Part shown: piece after piece, positions 16,365 to 23,989 of the stretch | How positions within the stretch are numbered: position 1 is the first letter of the stretch | Layout: each line of letters opens with the position of its first letter | Source: Nonomuraea candida | GTDB lineage: Bacteria; Actinomycetota; Actinomycetes; Streptosporangiales; Streptosporangiaceae | Length of the DNA stretch: 64,000 nt | Direction: 5' to 3' | NCBI RefSeq assembly: GCF_000725485.1 | Contig: NZ_JOAG01000012.1 | Coordinates: 186,001 to 250,000 of the forward strand | Position numbers and translations under genes: made by a program | Notes under the pieces: generated by a model | What the model was told of the DNA's origin: nothing | Seen by the model: the letters and a program-made list of their open reading frames with translations, nothing else | The model's database searches: none

Positions 16365-17833
16365 TGGCCGACTACCAGCAGCCGATCCGCCAGGAGATCG
16401 ACACCAGCGAGGTCGAGTACGCCGACCTCGACCTCCTGCGCGAGAACCTGGCCAAGAACAAGCCCGAGCTGCTGCGCGAGGCCGCCTCGGAGCTCCTGAC
16501 CGCCAAGCGCCGCCTGGACAACCTGGTCCAGGTGCTCGACCGGCACCTGCGGGCGCTGGACGAGCACTGGACGACGGGCAACGACTCCAAGACGGTCAAG
16601 GCCGCGCTGCGCCGGCTGCGCGGCGCCGCCGCCGACGTGTCGACCACGATCAGCAACCAGCCTCCCGACGCCGAGCAGTGCCCGGCCAACCCGTCCGGGG
16701 TCGCCCCCGCGCTGCTCCTCCAGGCGCACACCCTGTCGGTGTTCAGCGGGAAGAACCTGCCCGCCTCCGCGGACCGGGACGTCTCCGTCCTCGAAGGCGC
16801 CTTCCAGGGCGGCGCGGTCGGGACCATCGGCGGCTCGATCGGCGGCCCGCCCGGCATGGTGATCGGCGCCGTGGTGGGCACGCTGGCCGGCGGCGTGACC
16901 GCCCTGTTCACCGACGGGCCCTTCGGCAACCTCGTCGGCGACTCCAAGGAGGAGAAGGACAGGAAGGCCGCCAAGGAGCACATCAAGCTGCTCACGCAGG
17001 CCACCCATCAGAACAACCAGGCGTTCCCGGCGGAGCTGAGGACGGACATCCCGCAGTTCGGCCAGCTCGACCCGAGGCTTCCGGAGATGCCGCGCACCGG
17101 GCCCGGGTTCGACGGCACGACGCCGGCCGGCCTCAACCAGTCCTTCGACCCCGGCCTCGACGGCCTGGGCTATCCGACGGGCCAGGACGGCCTGACGGAT
17201 CCGAGCCTGCACCGGATTCCCGGCGTGGGCGACGGGGGCGCCTTCCCGGGGAGCGCGCTGCCCGGCGGCTCGGGTCCCGGCTCGTTCCCCGGCGTGAACG
17301 CGGACGGGACGGGCGGGGCCGGCGGAGCCGGTGGCACCGACGGGAGCCTGCCCGGCGGCCAGGGCCCCGACGGCGCGAACCTCCCCGGCGTCCCCGGCGC
17401 TCCCGGCACGGGCCCGGACGCGCCCGCGACCTCCCTGGCGGGCCTGCCCGACCCGACCGCCCTGGCCAACCCGGCCGGGGGCAACCCGGCGTTCGGCAAT
17501 CCCGCCCACAACGGCCCGGCCTTCGGCAACCCGGGCGCGGGCAACGCGTCGCCGGGCAACCAGAGCGCCACGGGGATCGGCAGCCCGTACGGCGCCGCGT
17601 ACCCGGGGGGCGGCCCCGGCAGCGCCGCCGCCGGCGCGGGCGGGCGCGGCTCGGGCAACCGGTTCCCGATGATCCCGATGATCCCTCCCACCGGCGCCAG
17701 GACGGCCGCGGGCAAGGAGGAGGAGTCGGAGACGACCAGGACGACGTGGCTCTGGGAGGACGACTCGTACTTCACGAGCGACGTGCCCACCACGAACGCC
17801 TACATCACCGGTGAGTCGAAAGGCAAGGCATGA
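16364..17833 (+). CDS. Large Gly/Pro-rich ESX-operon protein with glycine-zipper segment
   Basis: A 489-aa protein, family not recognised. Residues 1-110 form a charged helical domain (LLREAASELLTAKRRLDNLVQVLDRHLRALDEHW). Residues about 145-190 contain a Gly-rich hydrophobic segment (GAVGTIGGSIGGPPGMVIGAVVGTLAGGVTALF, a glycine-zipper-like pattern), which could insert into a membrane. Residues about 225-450 are Gly/Pro/Asn-rich low complexity with GNPAFGNPA-type repeats. The C-terminal acidic tail reads LWEDDSYFTSDVPTTNAY. The helical head plus disordered tail matches the general build of ESX effectors. It is coupled to both neighbours by short overlaps. Confidence 0.75.
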   Translation: MADYQQPIRQEIDTSEVEYADLDLLRENLAKNKPELLREAASELLTAKRRLDNLVQVLDRHLRALDEHWTTGNDSKTVKAALRRLRGAAADVSTTISNQPPDAEQCPANPSGVAPALLLQAHTLSVFSGKNLPASADRDVSVLEGAFQGGAVGTIGGSIGGPPGMVIGAVVGTLAGGVTALFTDGPFGNLVGDSKEEKDRKAAKEHIKLLTQATHQNNQAFPAELRTDIPQFGQLDPRLPEMPRTGPGFDGTTPAGLNQSFDPGLDGLGYPTGQDGLTDPSLHRIPGVGDGGAFPGSALPGGSGPGSFPGVNADGTGGAGGAGGTDGSLPGGQGPDGANLPGVPGAPGTGPDAPATSLAGLPDPTALANPAGGNPAFGNPAHNGPAFGNPGAGNASPGNQSATGIGSPYGAAYPGGGPGSAAAGAGGRGSGNRFPMIPMIPPTGARTAAGKEEESETTRTTWLWEDDSYFTSDVPTTNAYITGESKGKA

Positions 17834-18249
17834 GCCGTCCCGCGGACAACGGCGCAAGCGCACCCCCCGGCCTGGAGCTGCCCAGGGACTTCCCCGGGCT
17901 CGGCGACGACGACGGCCGCGGACCGTACGTGGACCACACCGAGCTCAGGCGGGTCGTCGGGCGGCTGCGCACGGCGCTGGAGTCGCTGCGCGGCAGCGCG
18001 CCCGCCTCGATGAGCGCCACGTGGAGCGGCCCCGGGACCGTGGGCGAGGTGTCCGGGCTGGGCAACCTCGCCCCGGAGGCGGCCGGGAAGTGGGAGGTCG
18101 CCAGCGGCTTCGGATACAACATCTCGCACGCCGGCGAGGTGTTCGGCGGCAGTTACGGCCAGCTCCTGGAGTACGCCGAGAAGTGGGCGGACGCCGTGGA
18201 GAAGGCGATCACCAACTATGAGACATTCCATCGGGACAGCAGTGTGTGA
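17830..18249 (+). CDS. ESX-operon protein with WSG-type helical hairpin
   Basis: A 139-aa protein. An acidic/Pro-rich N terminus precedes a hairpin: VDHTELRRVVGRLRTALESLRG, then ATWSGPGTVGEVSGLGNL, then a second helix with SYGQLLEYAEKWADAVEKAITNYETF. The W-S-G lies at the turn, so this is a divergent WXG100-like protein. Its ATG overlaps the previous stop (GCATGA). The next gene starts 19 nt downstream. It is probably a small partner for one of the two large flanking proteins. Confidence 0.75.
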   Translation: MSRPADNGASAPPGLELPRDFPGLGDDDGRGPYVDHTELRRVVGRLRTALESLRGSAPASMSATWSGPGTVGEVSGLGNLAPEAAGKWEVASGFGYNISHAGEVFGGSYGQLLEYAEKWADAVEKAITNYETFHRDSSV

Positions 18250-18268
18250 GAAGCGGCGGGGTTGAGCG

Positions 18269-19717
18269 ATGGCCGACCATTGGGAGCCGATCAGGATCTT
18301 CGACTACCTCGGCGAGAACGACCCCGGCGAGGGGACGACGCGAGACCAGGTCGTCAGCTGGCTGAACGAGGCCGACCCGGACCGGATCGAGTCCGCGGGC
18401 AAGAGCTTCGTCAACGCGGCCAAGCTGATCCGCGGTGAGGACGGCGTCCAGGGCGCCCTCATGCGGGCCGCCGAGGAGCTGTCGAGCGTGTGGCGCGGCG
18501 AGGGCGCCACCACCGCCCTGGAGAGCCTGCGCCTGCTGTACGCCAGCGCCGGCGCCCTGGGCGCCGCCATGCACGACACCGGCGCGCCCATGGAGCAGTA
18601 CGCCCAGCAGGTCAGGCAGTACCGCGCCACCATGCCCGCCGACACCATCCTGGAGAACGCCGGCGGCGGCATGACGCACAACGGCGGCAACTACGGCGCC
18701 AACGGCGGATCGGGCTTCGGGACCGGGCAGCCGGGCTACACCCCGCCGCCGGTGCTCGAAGGCGACGGGGGCGGCATGACCGGCGGTCCCTCGAACGAGC
18801 CGATCTTCACCCCCGACGAGGCGGCCAGACGGCACCTGAAGAGCCTGAACGAGGAGATCGCCCGGCTGAACTCCAGCATGGCCGAGGGCCTCGCCTTCCG
18901 GCTGCCGGACATCACCGTGATGGACGTGAGCCTGCAGCAGCAGGGCGCGGTCGACGTCGGCAGCGGCAGCCGGTCGGGAGGCGGCGAGACCACGTACTGG
19001 AACGGCGGCGGCAGCGGGGCCGGCGGCACGGGCCCGGGCGGCTCGGGCAGTGGCTCCGGCGGGGCCGGCGGCACGGGCGGCGCCGGGAGCGGCGCCGGGA
19101 ACAGTGGTGGCAGCGGCGCGGACGGCGGGACCGACCCGTCGCAGCGGCCCGTCCAGCCGCAGGACCCGGACGGGACCACCCCCGGCCAGGACCAGGACCA
19201 GCCCGGCAGCACGGACCCGCAGGACCCGTCCGCGCCCCGGCAGCCCGGCGACTCCTCGCAGGAGCAGCCGGCCGGCCAGGACCAGGACGCCGGAGACCAG
19301 CCGCAGGACGTGCCCGCGGTCATCGGCGACGACCGCACCCAGCTCGCGGAGAACACCCCTGCGCCCGGCCCCGGCACCTCGGCGAACCCCGGCACGAGCA
19401 CGAACCCGAACGCCTGGAACCCGGCCACCACCACGACTCCGCCCCCGACGCTCACGAACCCCGTCACCGGCACGCCGTACGGCAACCAGCCGAACGGCGG
19501 CATGTGGTACGGCACGAACAGCCCGGCGGCGGCGGCCACCCCGGCGGTGCTCAGGGGCGGCGGGGTGACCGGCACGGGCTCCGGCTTCATGGCCTACCCG
19601 CCCGGCGGGGCCGCGCCGCTGTCCGGCGAGAGCGACGAGCACACCCGGGAGTACTACGACTCCGAGCGCGACATGTGGTCCGTGTCCATCGTCACGGGGC
19701 CGGACAAGCTCGGCTGA
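18269..19717 (+). CDS. PPE-like/WXG-headed ESX substrate with long disordered tail
   Basis: A 482-aa protein. The N-terminal domain (about 1-135) is helical: DQVVSWLNEADPDRIESAGKSF, then ELSSVWRGEGATTALESLRLLY with a W-R-G turn, then QYAQQVRQYRATMP. It recalls the head of PPE-type substrates. A second short helical part (PDEAARRHLKSLNEEIARLNSSMAE) is followed by about 260 residues of Gly/Ser- then Gln/Asp/Pro-rich low complexity. The tail is acidic with YYDSERDMWSVSI. It is the last gene of the plus-strand WXG operon (15266-19717) and ends in a repeat-rich convergent junction. Confidence 0.8.
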   Translation: MADHWEPIRIFDYLGENDPGEGTTRDQVVSWLNEADPDRIESAGKSFVNAAKLIRGEDGVQGALMRAAEELSSVWRGEGATTALESLRLLYASAGALGAAMHDTGAPMEQYAQQVRQYRATMPADTILENAGGGMTHNGGNYGANGGSGFGTGQPGYTPPPVLEGDGGGMTGGPSNEPIFTPDEAARRHLKSLNEEIARLNSSMAEGLAFRLPDITVMDVSLQQQGAVDVGSGSRSGGGETTYWNGGGSGAGGTGPGGSGSGSGGAGGTGGAGSGAGNSGGSGADGGTDPSQRPVQPQDPDGTTPGQDQDQPGSTDPQDPSAPRQPGDSSQEQPAGQDQDAGDQPQDVPAVIGDDRTQLAENTPAPGPGTSANPGTSTNPNAWNPATTTTPPPTLTNPVTGTPYGNQPNGGMWYGTNSPAAAATPAVLRGGGVTGTGSGFMAYPPGGAAPLSGESDEHTREYYDSERDMWSVSIVTGPDKLG

Positions 19718-19739
19718 AACGCCCCGGGATATCACCCGG

Positions 19740-19911
19740 CCGAAGCTCCGGTAGGGCCTCCGGCCGAAGCTCGTCGGGGGCTCCGGCCGGAGCTCGTCGG
19801 CCGAAGCTCGCAGGAGGGCCGGCCTCTCTTCATCGGAGGGCCGGCCTCTCTTCATCGGAGGGCCGGCCTCTCAGCTCGTGGGAGGGGCCGGCCTCTCGCG
19901 GCCGGGGCGGG
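19740..19911. repeat. Tandem and palindromic repeats at a convergent junction
   Basis: A 22-nt unit GGAGGGCCGGCCTCTCTTCA(TC) occurs at 19813-19834 and 19835-19856, with a partial third from 19857 and a related copy near 19880-19897. Upstream are several GCCGAAGCTC-type repeats (19740-19810). Each 22-nt unit contains GAGGGCCGGCCTCTC, a near-palindrome able to form a hairpin. The stretch probably serves as a bidirectional terminator for the genes ending at 19717 and 19912. Confidence 0.75.
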
Positions 19912-20355
19912 TCAGCCCTCCAGACGCTGCCGGATACGGTCGAGCTGGCCCATGAGGTCCTCGTAGGTGCGGTCGTAGGCCGCCTGCGTCTCGCGGACCT
20001 GCTCCATCGCGCCCTCGGGGTCGGCGCCGAACCGCAGCGGATTCTCCGCGCCGAACGTCTCCTCCATGATCCCGCTCATCTGCCGCTGCAGGTCGGCCAC
20101 GGCCTCGTCGAAGACGAGCTTGATGCGCTCGGCGAGCTCGCCCGAGGTCAGGCGCATGGCCTTCGGGTGCAGGGTGAGGTCCTTGAGCCCGCCGTTGCCG
20201 AACTCCACCGTGACGAGCCCGTCCTCGTCCTGCGCCCGGCCGACCATCGTGACCAGGGAGGCCCGCACCTCGCCGACCCGTGCCATCTGCGCGTCGGCGT
20301 TGCGCAGAATCCTGTCGAAGTCCAGCGCGCCGAACTCCCGCTCCATCTCCCACAC
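19912..20355 (-). CDS. YbaB/EbfC-family protein
   Basis: A protein of up to 147 aa with the YbaB/EbfC fold, which in other bacteria forms dimers and binds DNA. The core sequence is VEFGNGGLKDLTLHPKAMRLTSGELAERIKLVFDEAVADLQRQM, flanked by helical ends. The start could be GTG at 20355 or ATG at 20346; the latter has better spacing to an upstream GAGG. A second YbaB-like gene lies at 21803, on the other side of two ESX-type genes. Many actinobacterial ESX regions contain such proteins, and whether they bind DNA or act as secretion partners is not settled. Confidence 0.8.
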   Translation of the reverse strand: MWEMEREFGALDFDRILRNADAQMARVGEVRASLVTMVGRAQDEDGLVTVEFGNGGLKDLTLHPKAMRLTSGELAERIKLVFDEAVADLQRQMSGIMEETFGAENPLRFGADPEGAMEQVRETQAAYDRTYEDLMGQLDRIRQRLEG

Positions 20356-20399
20356 ACCTCACATAACGCCCGGAAGCTCCTGGGCCTCAAACCCTATCC

Positions 20400-21353
20400 T
20401 CAGGGCCCGGCCCCGGGACCGGCCCCACGAGCGGCGCCCGAACCGTAGCCAGGGCCGGAACCGGGGCCGGTGCCGGCGCCGGGGCCCGAAGGGGAGCCGG
20501 AGCCCGGGCCCGGGTCGGCGGGGGTGATCGTCCGCTTCATCGCGATCCAGTCGAAGCCCTGGTAGCCGGGCGGCAGGCCGGTGCCCGGGTTGGGCTCGGC
20601 GTAGGAGGGGAACGCGTCGGCGTCGATGGTGACCGACTTGAAGTCGATCGCGGCGTCGCCGCCCGGGGTGATGTAGCCGAACTGGTGGTGCTTCTTCACC
20701 ATCGTCGACAGCACGTCACCCCCCTCCTTCAGGGTGGTGGCGACCGAGGTGGCGAGGAAGAGCGTGGCGATGTTCACCTCGGCGGTGATGTACCGCTCCA
20801 GCAGCAGCCCCCACACCGAGGTGTTGGGCACCCGTTGCAGCCCCTTGGCGACGACGATCAGGCCGAGCGCGGCGAACCCCATGCGCAGGACCCACGTCCA
20901 GAAGCTCCGGTACGACGCCGCCACCTCGTCCAGCATGCCGCCGCCCTTGGAGATGACGTTGCGCAGCGCGCCGATCTCCCGGTGGAACTGCCAGATCCAG
21001 CGCTCGAACTCGTCGCGGTCCATGGCGATCCAGCCCTCGCGCGCCGCGTTCAGCAACTGCGGGAGGAGCTGCTTGATGCCGTCGTCGAGGCGCGAGGACA
21101 TGCCGCTGTCCAGGACGCTGGCGGCCGAGGCCATGCCGGGCTCGTTGGCGAGCATCCCGCCCGCGACGGCGATCGCCGGCGACAGCCCCGCGGCCAGCTT
21201 CCCGGCCCTCTTGAGCACGTCGAGCGCCTTGTCGCCGAGCGAGGGCAGGTACGAATTGCGCCAGGCGGAGACCGCCTGCGGCGGGGCCGGATTGCCCGGC
21301 ACCGGCCGGTTCGGTGTGGTCCTGGCGCGGGCCCTCGGGCCGGGGGTGCCCAT
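20400..21353 (-). CDS. ESX-region helical membrane protein with Gly/Pro tail
   Basis: A 317-aa protein of unknown function. The N terminus is basic and Pro-rich. The central part has amphipathic helices (WRNSYLPSLGDKALDVLKRAGKL) and a segment AREGWIAMDRDEFERWIWQFHREIGALRN. It also has a hydrophobic stretch (WVLRMGFAALGLIVVAKGL) and a second one (AEVNIATLFLATSVATTL). The C-terminal 50 residues are Gly/Ser/Pro/Ala repeats (GPGAGTGPGSGPGYGSG). Its start overlaps the stop of the small gene at 21353 by one base, so the pair is translationally coupled. The small partner probably acts as its WXG-like companion. Confidence 0.75.
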   Translation of the reverse strand: MGTPGPRARARTTPNRPVPGNPAPPQAVSAWRNSYLPSLGDKALDVLKRAGKLAAGLSPAIAVAGGMLANEPGMASAASVLDSGMSSRLDDGIKQLLPQLLNAAREGWIAMDRDEFERWIWQFHREIGALRNVISKGGGMLDEVAASYRSFWTWVLRMGFAALGLIVVAKGLQRVPNTSVWGLLLERYITAEVNIATLFLATSVATTLKEGGDVLSTMVKKHHQFGYITPGGDAAIDFKSVTIDADAFPSYAEPNPGTGLPPGYQGFDWIAMKRTITPADPGPGSGSPSGPGAGTGPGSGPGYGSGAARGAGPGAGP

Positions 21354-21679
21354 CAGCCCCGGTACCTCACGATGCTCGCCTCCTCCGCGGCCCGCCAGTT
21401 GCGCCGGCAGCGGTCGAGGGTGGCCGAGCAGCTCCGCACGGCCTCCTCGGCGTCGCTGAACGTGGTGTCGAGCCAGCGGCGGAACTCCTCGTACGCGGGG
21501 GCGATCGCGAGGCCGCCGATCACGCCGAAGCCGAGCCCGTCCACGGCCGTCAAAGGCTGGAACCCGTGGATGTCCGTCATGGCCGGCAGCAGTTCCTCGT
21601 CCATCCGCGAGCGGGTGTGGGCGATGGTGGACGACGTGACGTAGATCTCCTGGCCCGGAGCTGCCTGATTATTCGACAC
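21353..21679 (-). CDS. WXG100-like small ESX protein with FGVIGG motif
   Basis: A 108-aa helical protein. It reads VTSSTIAHTRSRMDEELLPAM, then VDGLGFGVIGGLAIAPAYEEF, then DAEEAVRSCSATLDRCRRNWRAAEEAS. The FGVIGG turn and the AAEEAS ending recur in the 381-aa protein at 13861, so the two are probably paralogous in this domain. There is no strict W-x-G; the Trp sits near the end (NWRAAEE). The ATG at 21679 heads a three-gene minus-strand unit (21353, 20400, 19912). This is a likely ESX substrate or escort protein by size, fold and location. Confidence 0.75.
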   Translation of the reverse strand: MSNNQAAPGQEIYVTSSTIAHTRSRMDEELLPAMTDIHGFQPLTAVDGLGFGVIGGLAIAPAYEEFRRWLDTTFSDAEEAVRSCSATLDRCRRNWRAAEEASIVRYRG

Positions 21680-21802
21680 AAACGCGATTGTTGTGCACCT
21701 TTAGCGAAGAAAGGGCGAATTGCCGTGATCTTCACAGCGGGTTCAGCGAATCGACAGCCCCCGATCCCCTCCGGTTAACCGGCTCCCGGTGGCCTGCACC
21801 TC

Positions 21803-22225
21803 ATGGAATTCAGCGAGCACGACGTCGACAACCTGCTGAAGGAGAACGAGCGCGAACTGCTCCGCCTCGCCGACGCCTCGGCGGAGCTGCGGCACGTCAT
21901 CGGCAAGGGCGAGAGCCGCAGCGGCCTGACCAGGGCGGTGGTGGACGCCGACGGCCGGCTCCAGAGCGTCACCTTCGCGCCGCGCGTGCTCCGCCTGGAC
22001 GTCGCCGCCCTGGCGGAGGAGGTCGTGCAGGCCGTACGGGGGGCCCAGGAGGACCAGGACCGGCAGGCCCGCGAGCTGCTGGGCGCGGCCGGGGCCACGC
22101 CGCCCGCGCTGGAGGACGTGCAGCGGCAGTTCGCGGAGTTCCGGGAGCTGTTCGGCGCGGAGACGATCGAGCGCAACGACCGGCTGCGCCGGCTGAGCGA
22201 GCGCGACCCCCGCGACGACTACTGA
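21803..22225 (+). CDS. YbaB/EbfC-like protein (second copy)
   Basis: A 140-aa protein with the YbaB-type pattern: N-terminal helix (NLLKENERELLRLADASAELRHVIG), a strand region GLTRAVVDADGRLQSVTFAPRVLRLDVAALAEEVVQAVRGAQ, then a long C-terminal helix. It is more diverged than the 19912 gene. It is divergent from the 21679 unit across 123 bp and convergent with eccD. It stands alone as a single-gene unit. Confidence 0.75.
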   Translation: MEFSEHDVDNLLKENERELLRLADASAELRHVIGKGESRSGLTRAVVDADGRLQSVTFAPRVLRLDVAALAEEVVQAVRGAQEDQDRQARELLGAAGATPPALEDVQRQFAEFRELFGAETIERNDRLRRLSERDPRDDY

Positions 22226-22243
22226 GCCCCGGGCTCCGGCGCC

Positions 22244-22306
22244 GGCCGGACGCCTGGCGGACGCCGGGCCTGGTGGCGGCCGGACGCCTGGCGGACGCCG
22301 GGCCTG
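22244..22306. repeat. Direct repeat at the yba-like/eccD convergent junction
   Basis: A 29-nt sequence beginning GGCCGGACGCCTGGCGGACG occurs at 22244-22272 and again at 22278-22306 (period 34). It fills most of the 109-bp space between the stops of the two convergent genes. Confidence 0.8.
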
Positions 22307-22334
22307 TGGCTGCCTCCCGGGCCGCTCGGGCGGG

Positions 22335-23888
22335 TCAGCCGGCCAGGCCGCGGATCCAGATGTAGACGTCGAGCACGCCCAGCGCCAGCGGGAACAGCGC
22401 GATGAGCAGGATCACGTCCACGATCTCGCCGGCCCGGCCCCAGAACGGCGACAACCGCCCGGACGGCAGCCACAGGCCCAGCCCGACGACCAGCATGGCC
22501 AGCCAGAGCAGGCCCATGGCGACCGCGGCGGCGGCCACGGTGCCCGCGCCCACGCTGAGCTCGACGGCCACCGCGACCAGGCCCGCCAGCCCGGTGCCGA
22601 GCAGCCAGAGCCGCTGCCCGACGCCGTGGAAGACCCGGGCGCGCAGCAGCATCACCAGGGAGAGCACCACGGCCATGGCCAGCGCCATCCAGCCCGGCGT
22701 GGTGACCAGGTAGACCAGGGCGGCGATCGCGGTCATGGCCACCCCGGTGACCATGCCGGTGGCGTACCTGCGGGCCTGGGCGGTGCGGGCGAGCACGCCC
22801 TCGCTGTCCAGCCGCTGGTTGTCGGCGCGCAGCTCCTCGGCGCTGGTGGGCAGGGTCGGCAGCGGCACCCGGGCGATCTTGAAGGACAACGAGGGGATCA
22901 GCGGGCTGAGGGAGATGAGGATGGTGACCGCCATGGCGGCCGTGCCCGCGGCGGGCACGCCGAACACCATGACCACGGCCGCCGCCATCGCGCCCACCAC
23001 CGTGGCGATGGCCGTGCCGAGGAAGCCCGCCACGCCGTCGGCGATCACCGTGCCGCCGATCGTGGCCACCAGCGCCGTGCAGGTGAGCGCGGCCAGCAGG
23101 TGCGGCGCGCCGACCCCGGCCAGGGTGGAGCCGCTGACCAGGCCGTACAGGCCGGCGACGAAGGCGTACGGCAGCGCGGCGTACCCGACGAGCGCGCCCG
23201 CCGAGGAGTCGCCCACCGCCCGCGACAGGGCCGCGCCCACGCCGACCAGCAGCACGGCCAGGATGCCCGCGACCACGGTGATGCCCAGCGGCGCGCTGCC
23301 CGACAGCACCAGCCCGGGGACGCCGAGCGCGAGCAGGATGGCCGCCGCGCCGGTGCCCATGGCCTTGGTGTGGCGGGACTCCCACGTGCCGCTGCTCTCC
23401 TTCACGCCGGTGGCCACCACGTCCGCCACGTCGTCGTACAGGGCGGGCGGCAGCGTGGCCTCGCGCGGGCGCAGGTACAGCAGCTCCCCGTCGAGCACGC
23501 CGAGGGAGGAGAGCGTCTGGCCGAGGTCGAACGGCTCGCCGCCCAGCCGCTGCAGCACCCAGCCGGGCGAGCCGGCGTCGCCGCCGCCCTCGCCGACCGC
23601 GCGCAGCAGCCCGGGCAGCACGTGGGGCAGCGGGATGTCGGCGGGCAGCGCGAGGTCCACGCGGCGGCGCGGCGCGACGATCGTGACGTGGCACAGCGGC
23701 GCCAGCGGCGTGCGCGGCGCCGGCTGCGCCTGCGGGTGCGGCATCCCGGGCGGCGGCGCCCCCGGCGGCACGGCTCCCGGTGGCACGGCTCCCGGTGGCA
23801 CGGCTCCCGGCGGCACCGCACCGGGCGGCATCGCTCCCGGCGGCGTGGGACGCATCGGCTGCATCGGCTGATGGGCGAGCGAGGTCAC
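22335..23888 (-). CDS. eccD: Type VII secretion integral membrane protein EccD
   Basis: A 517-aa core ESX channel protein. After a Pro-rich leader with PPGAV repeats (about residues 10-45) comes the ubiquitin-like N-terminal domain (LCHVTIVAPRRRVDLALPADIPLPHVLPGLLR, then SLGVLDGELLYLRPR). About eleven membrane helices follow from residue 140 to the end, with the conserved loop ARVPLPTLPTSAEELR between helix groups. The GTG at 23888 is preceded by GGAG at good spacing. A GTG two codons upstream is possible. The 15-nt repeats behind PPGAV (about 23755-23830) are nearly identical at DNA level. It is divergent from eccC across 101 bp. Confidence 0.93.
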   Translation of the reverse strand: MTSLAHQPMQPMRPTPPGAMPPGAVPPGAVPPGAVPPGAVPPGAPPPGMPHPQAQPAPRTPLAPLCHVTIVAPRRRVDLALPADIPLPHVLPGLLRAVGEGGGDAGSPGWVLQRLGGEPFDLGQTLSSLGVLDGELLYLRPREATLPPALYDDVADVVATGVKESSGTWESRHTKAMGTGAAAILLALGVPGLVLSGSAPLGITVVAGILAVLLVGVGAALSRAVGDSSAGALVGYAALPYAFVAGLYGLVSGSTLAGVGAPHLLAALTCTALVATIGGTVIADGVAGFLGTAIATVVGAMAAAVVMVFGVPAAGTAAMAVTILISLSPLIPSLSFKIARVPLPTLPTSAEELRADNQRLDSEGVLARTAQARRYATGMVTGVAMTAIAALVYLVTTPGWMALAMAVVLSLVMLLRARVFHGVGQRLWLLGTGLAGLVAVAVELSVGAGTVAAAAVAMGLLWLAMLVVGLGLWLPSGRLSPFWGRAGEIVDVILLIALFPLALGVLDVYIWIRGLAG

Positions 23889-23989
23889 GGCCACTCCAGG
23901 TCCGGCTGGCAAAATCCGACATGCCGAACATATAGGGACGGTAGGTCTGGTAAGAAAGTGTTTCAGGTGACAGGAGGGTTGTCCGGTCC

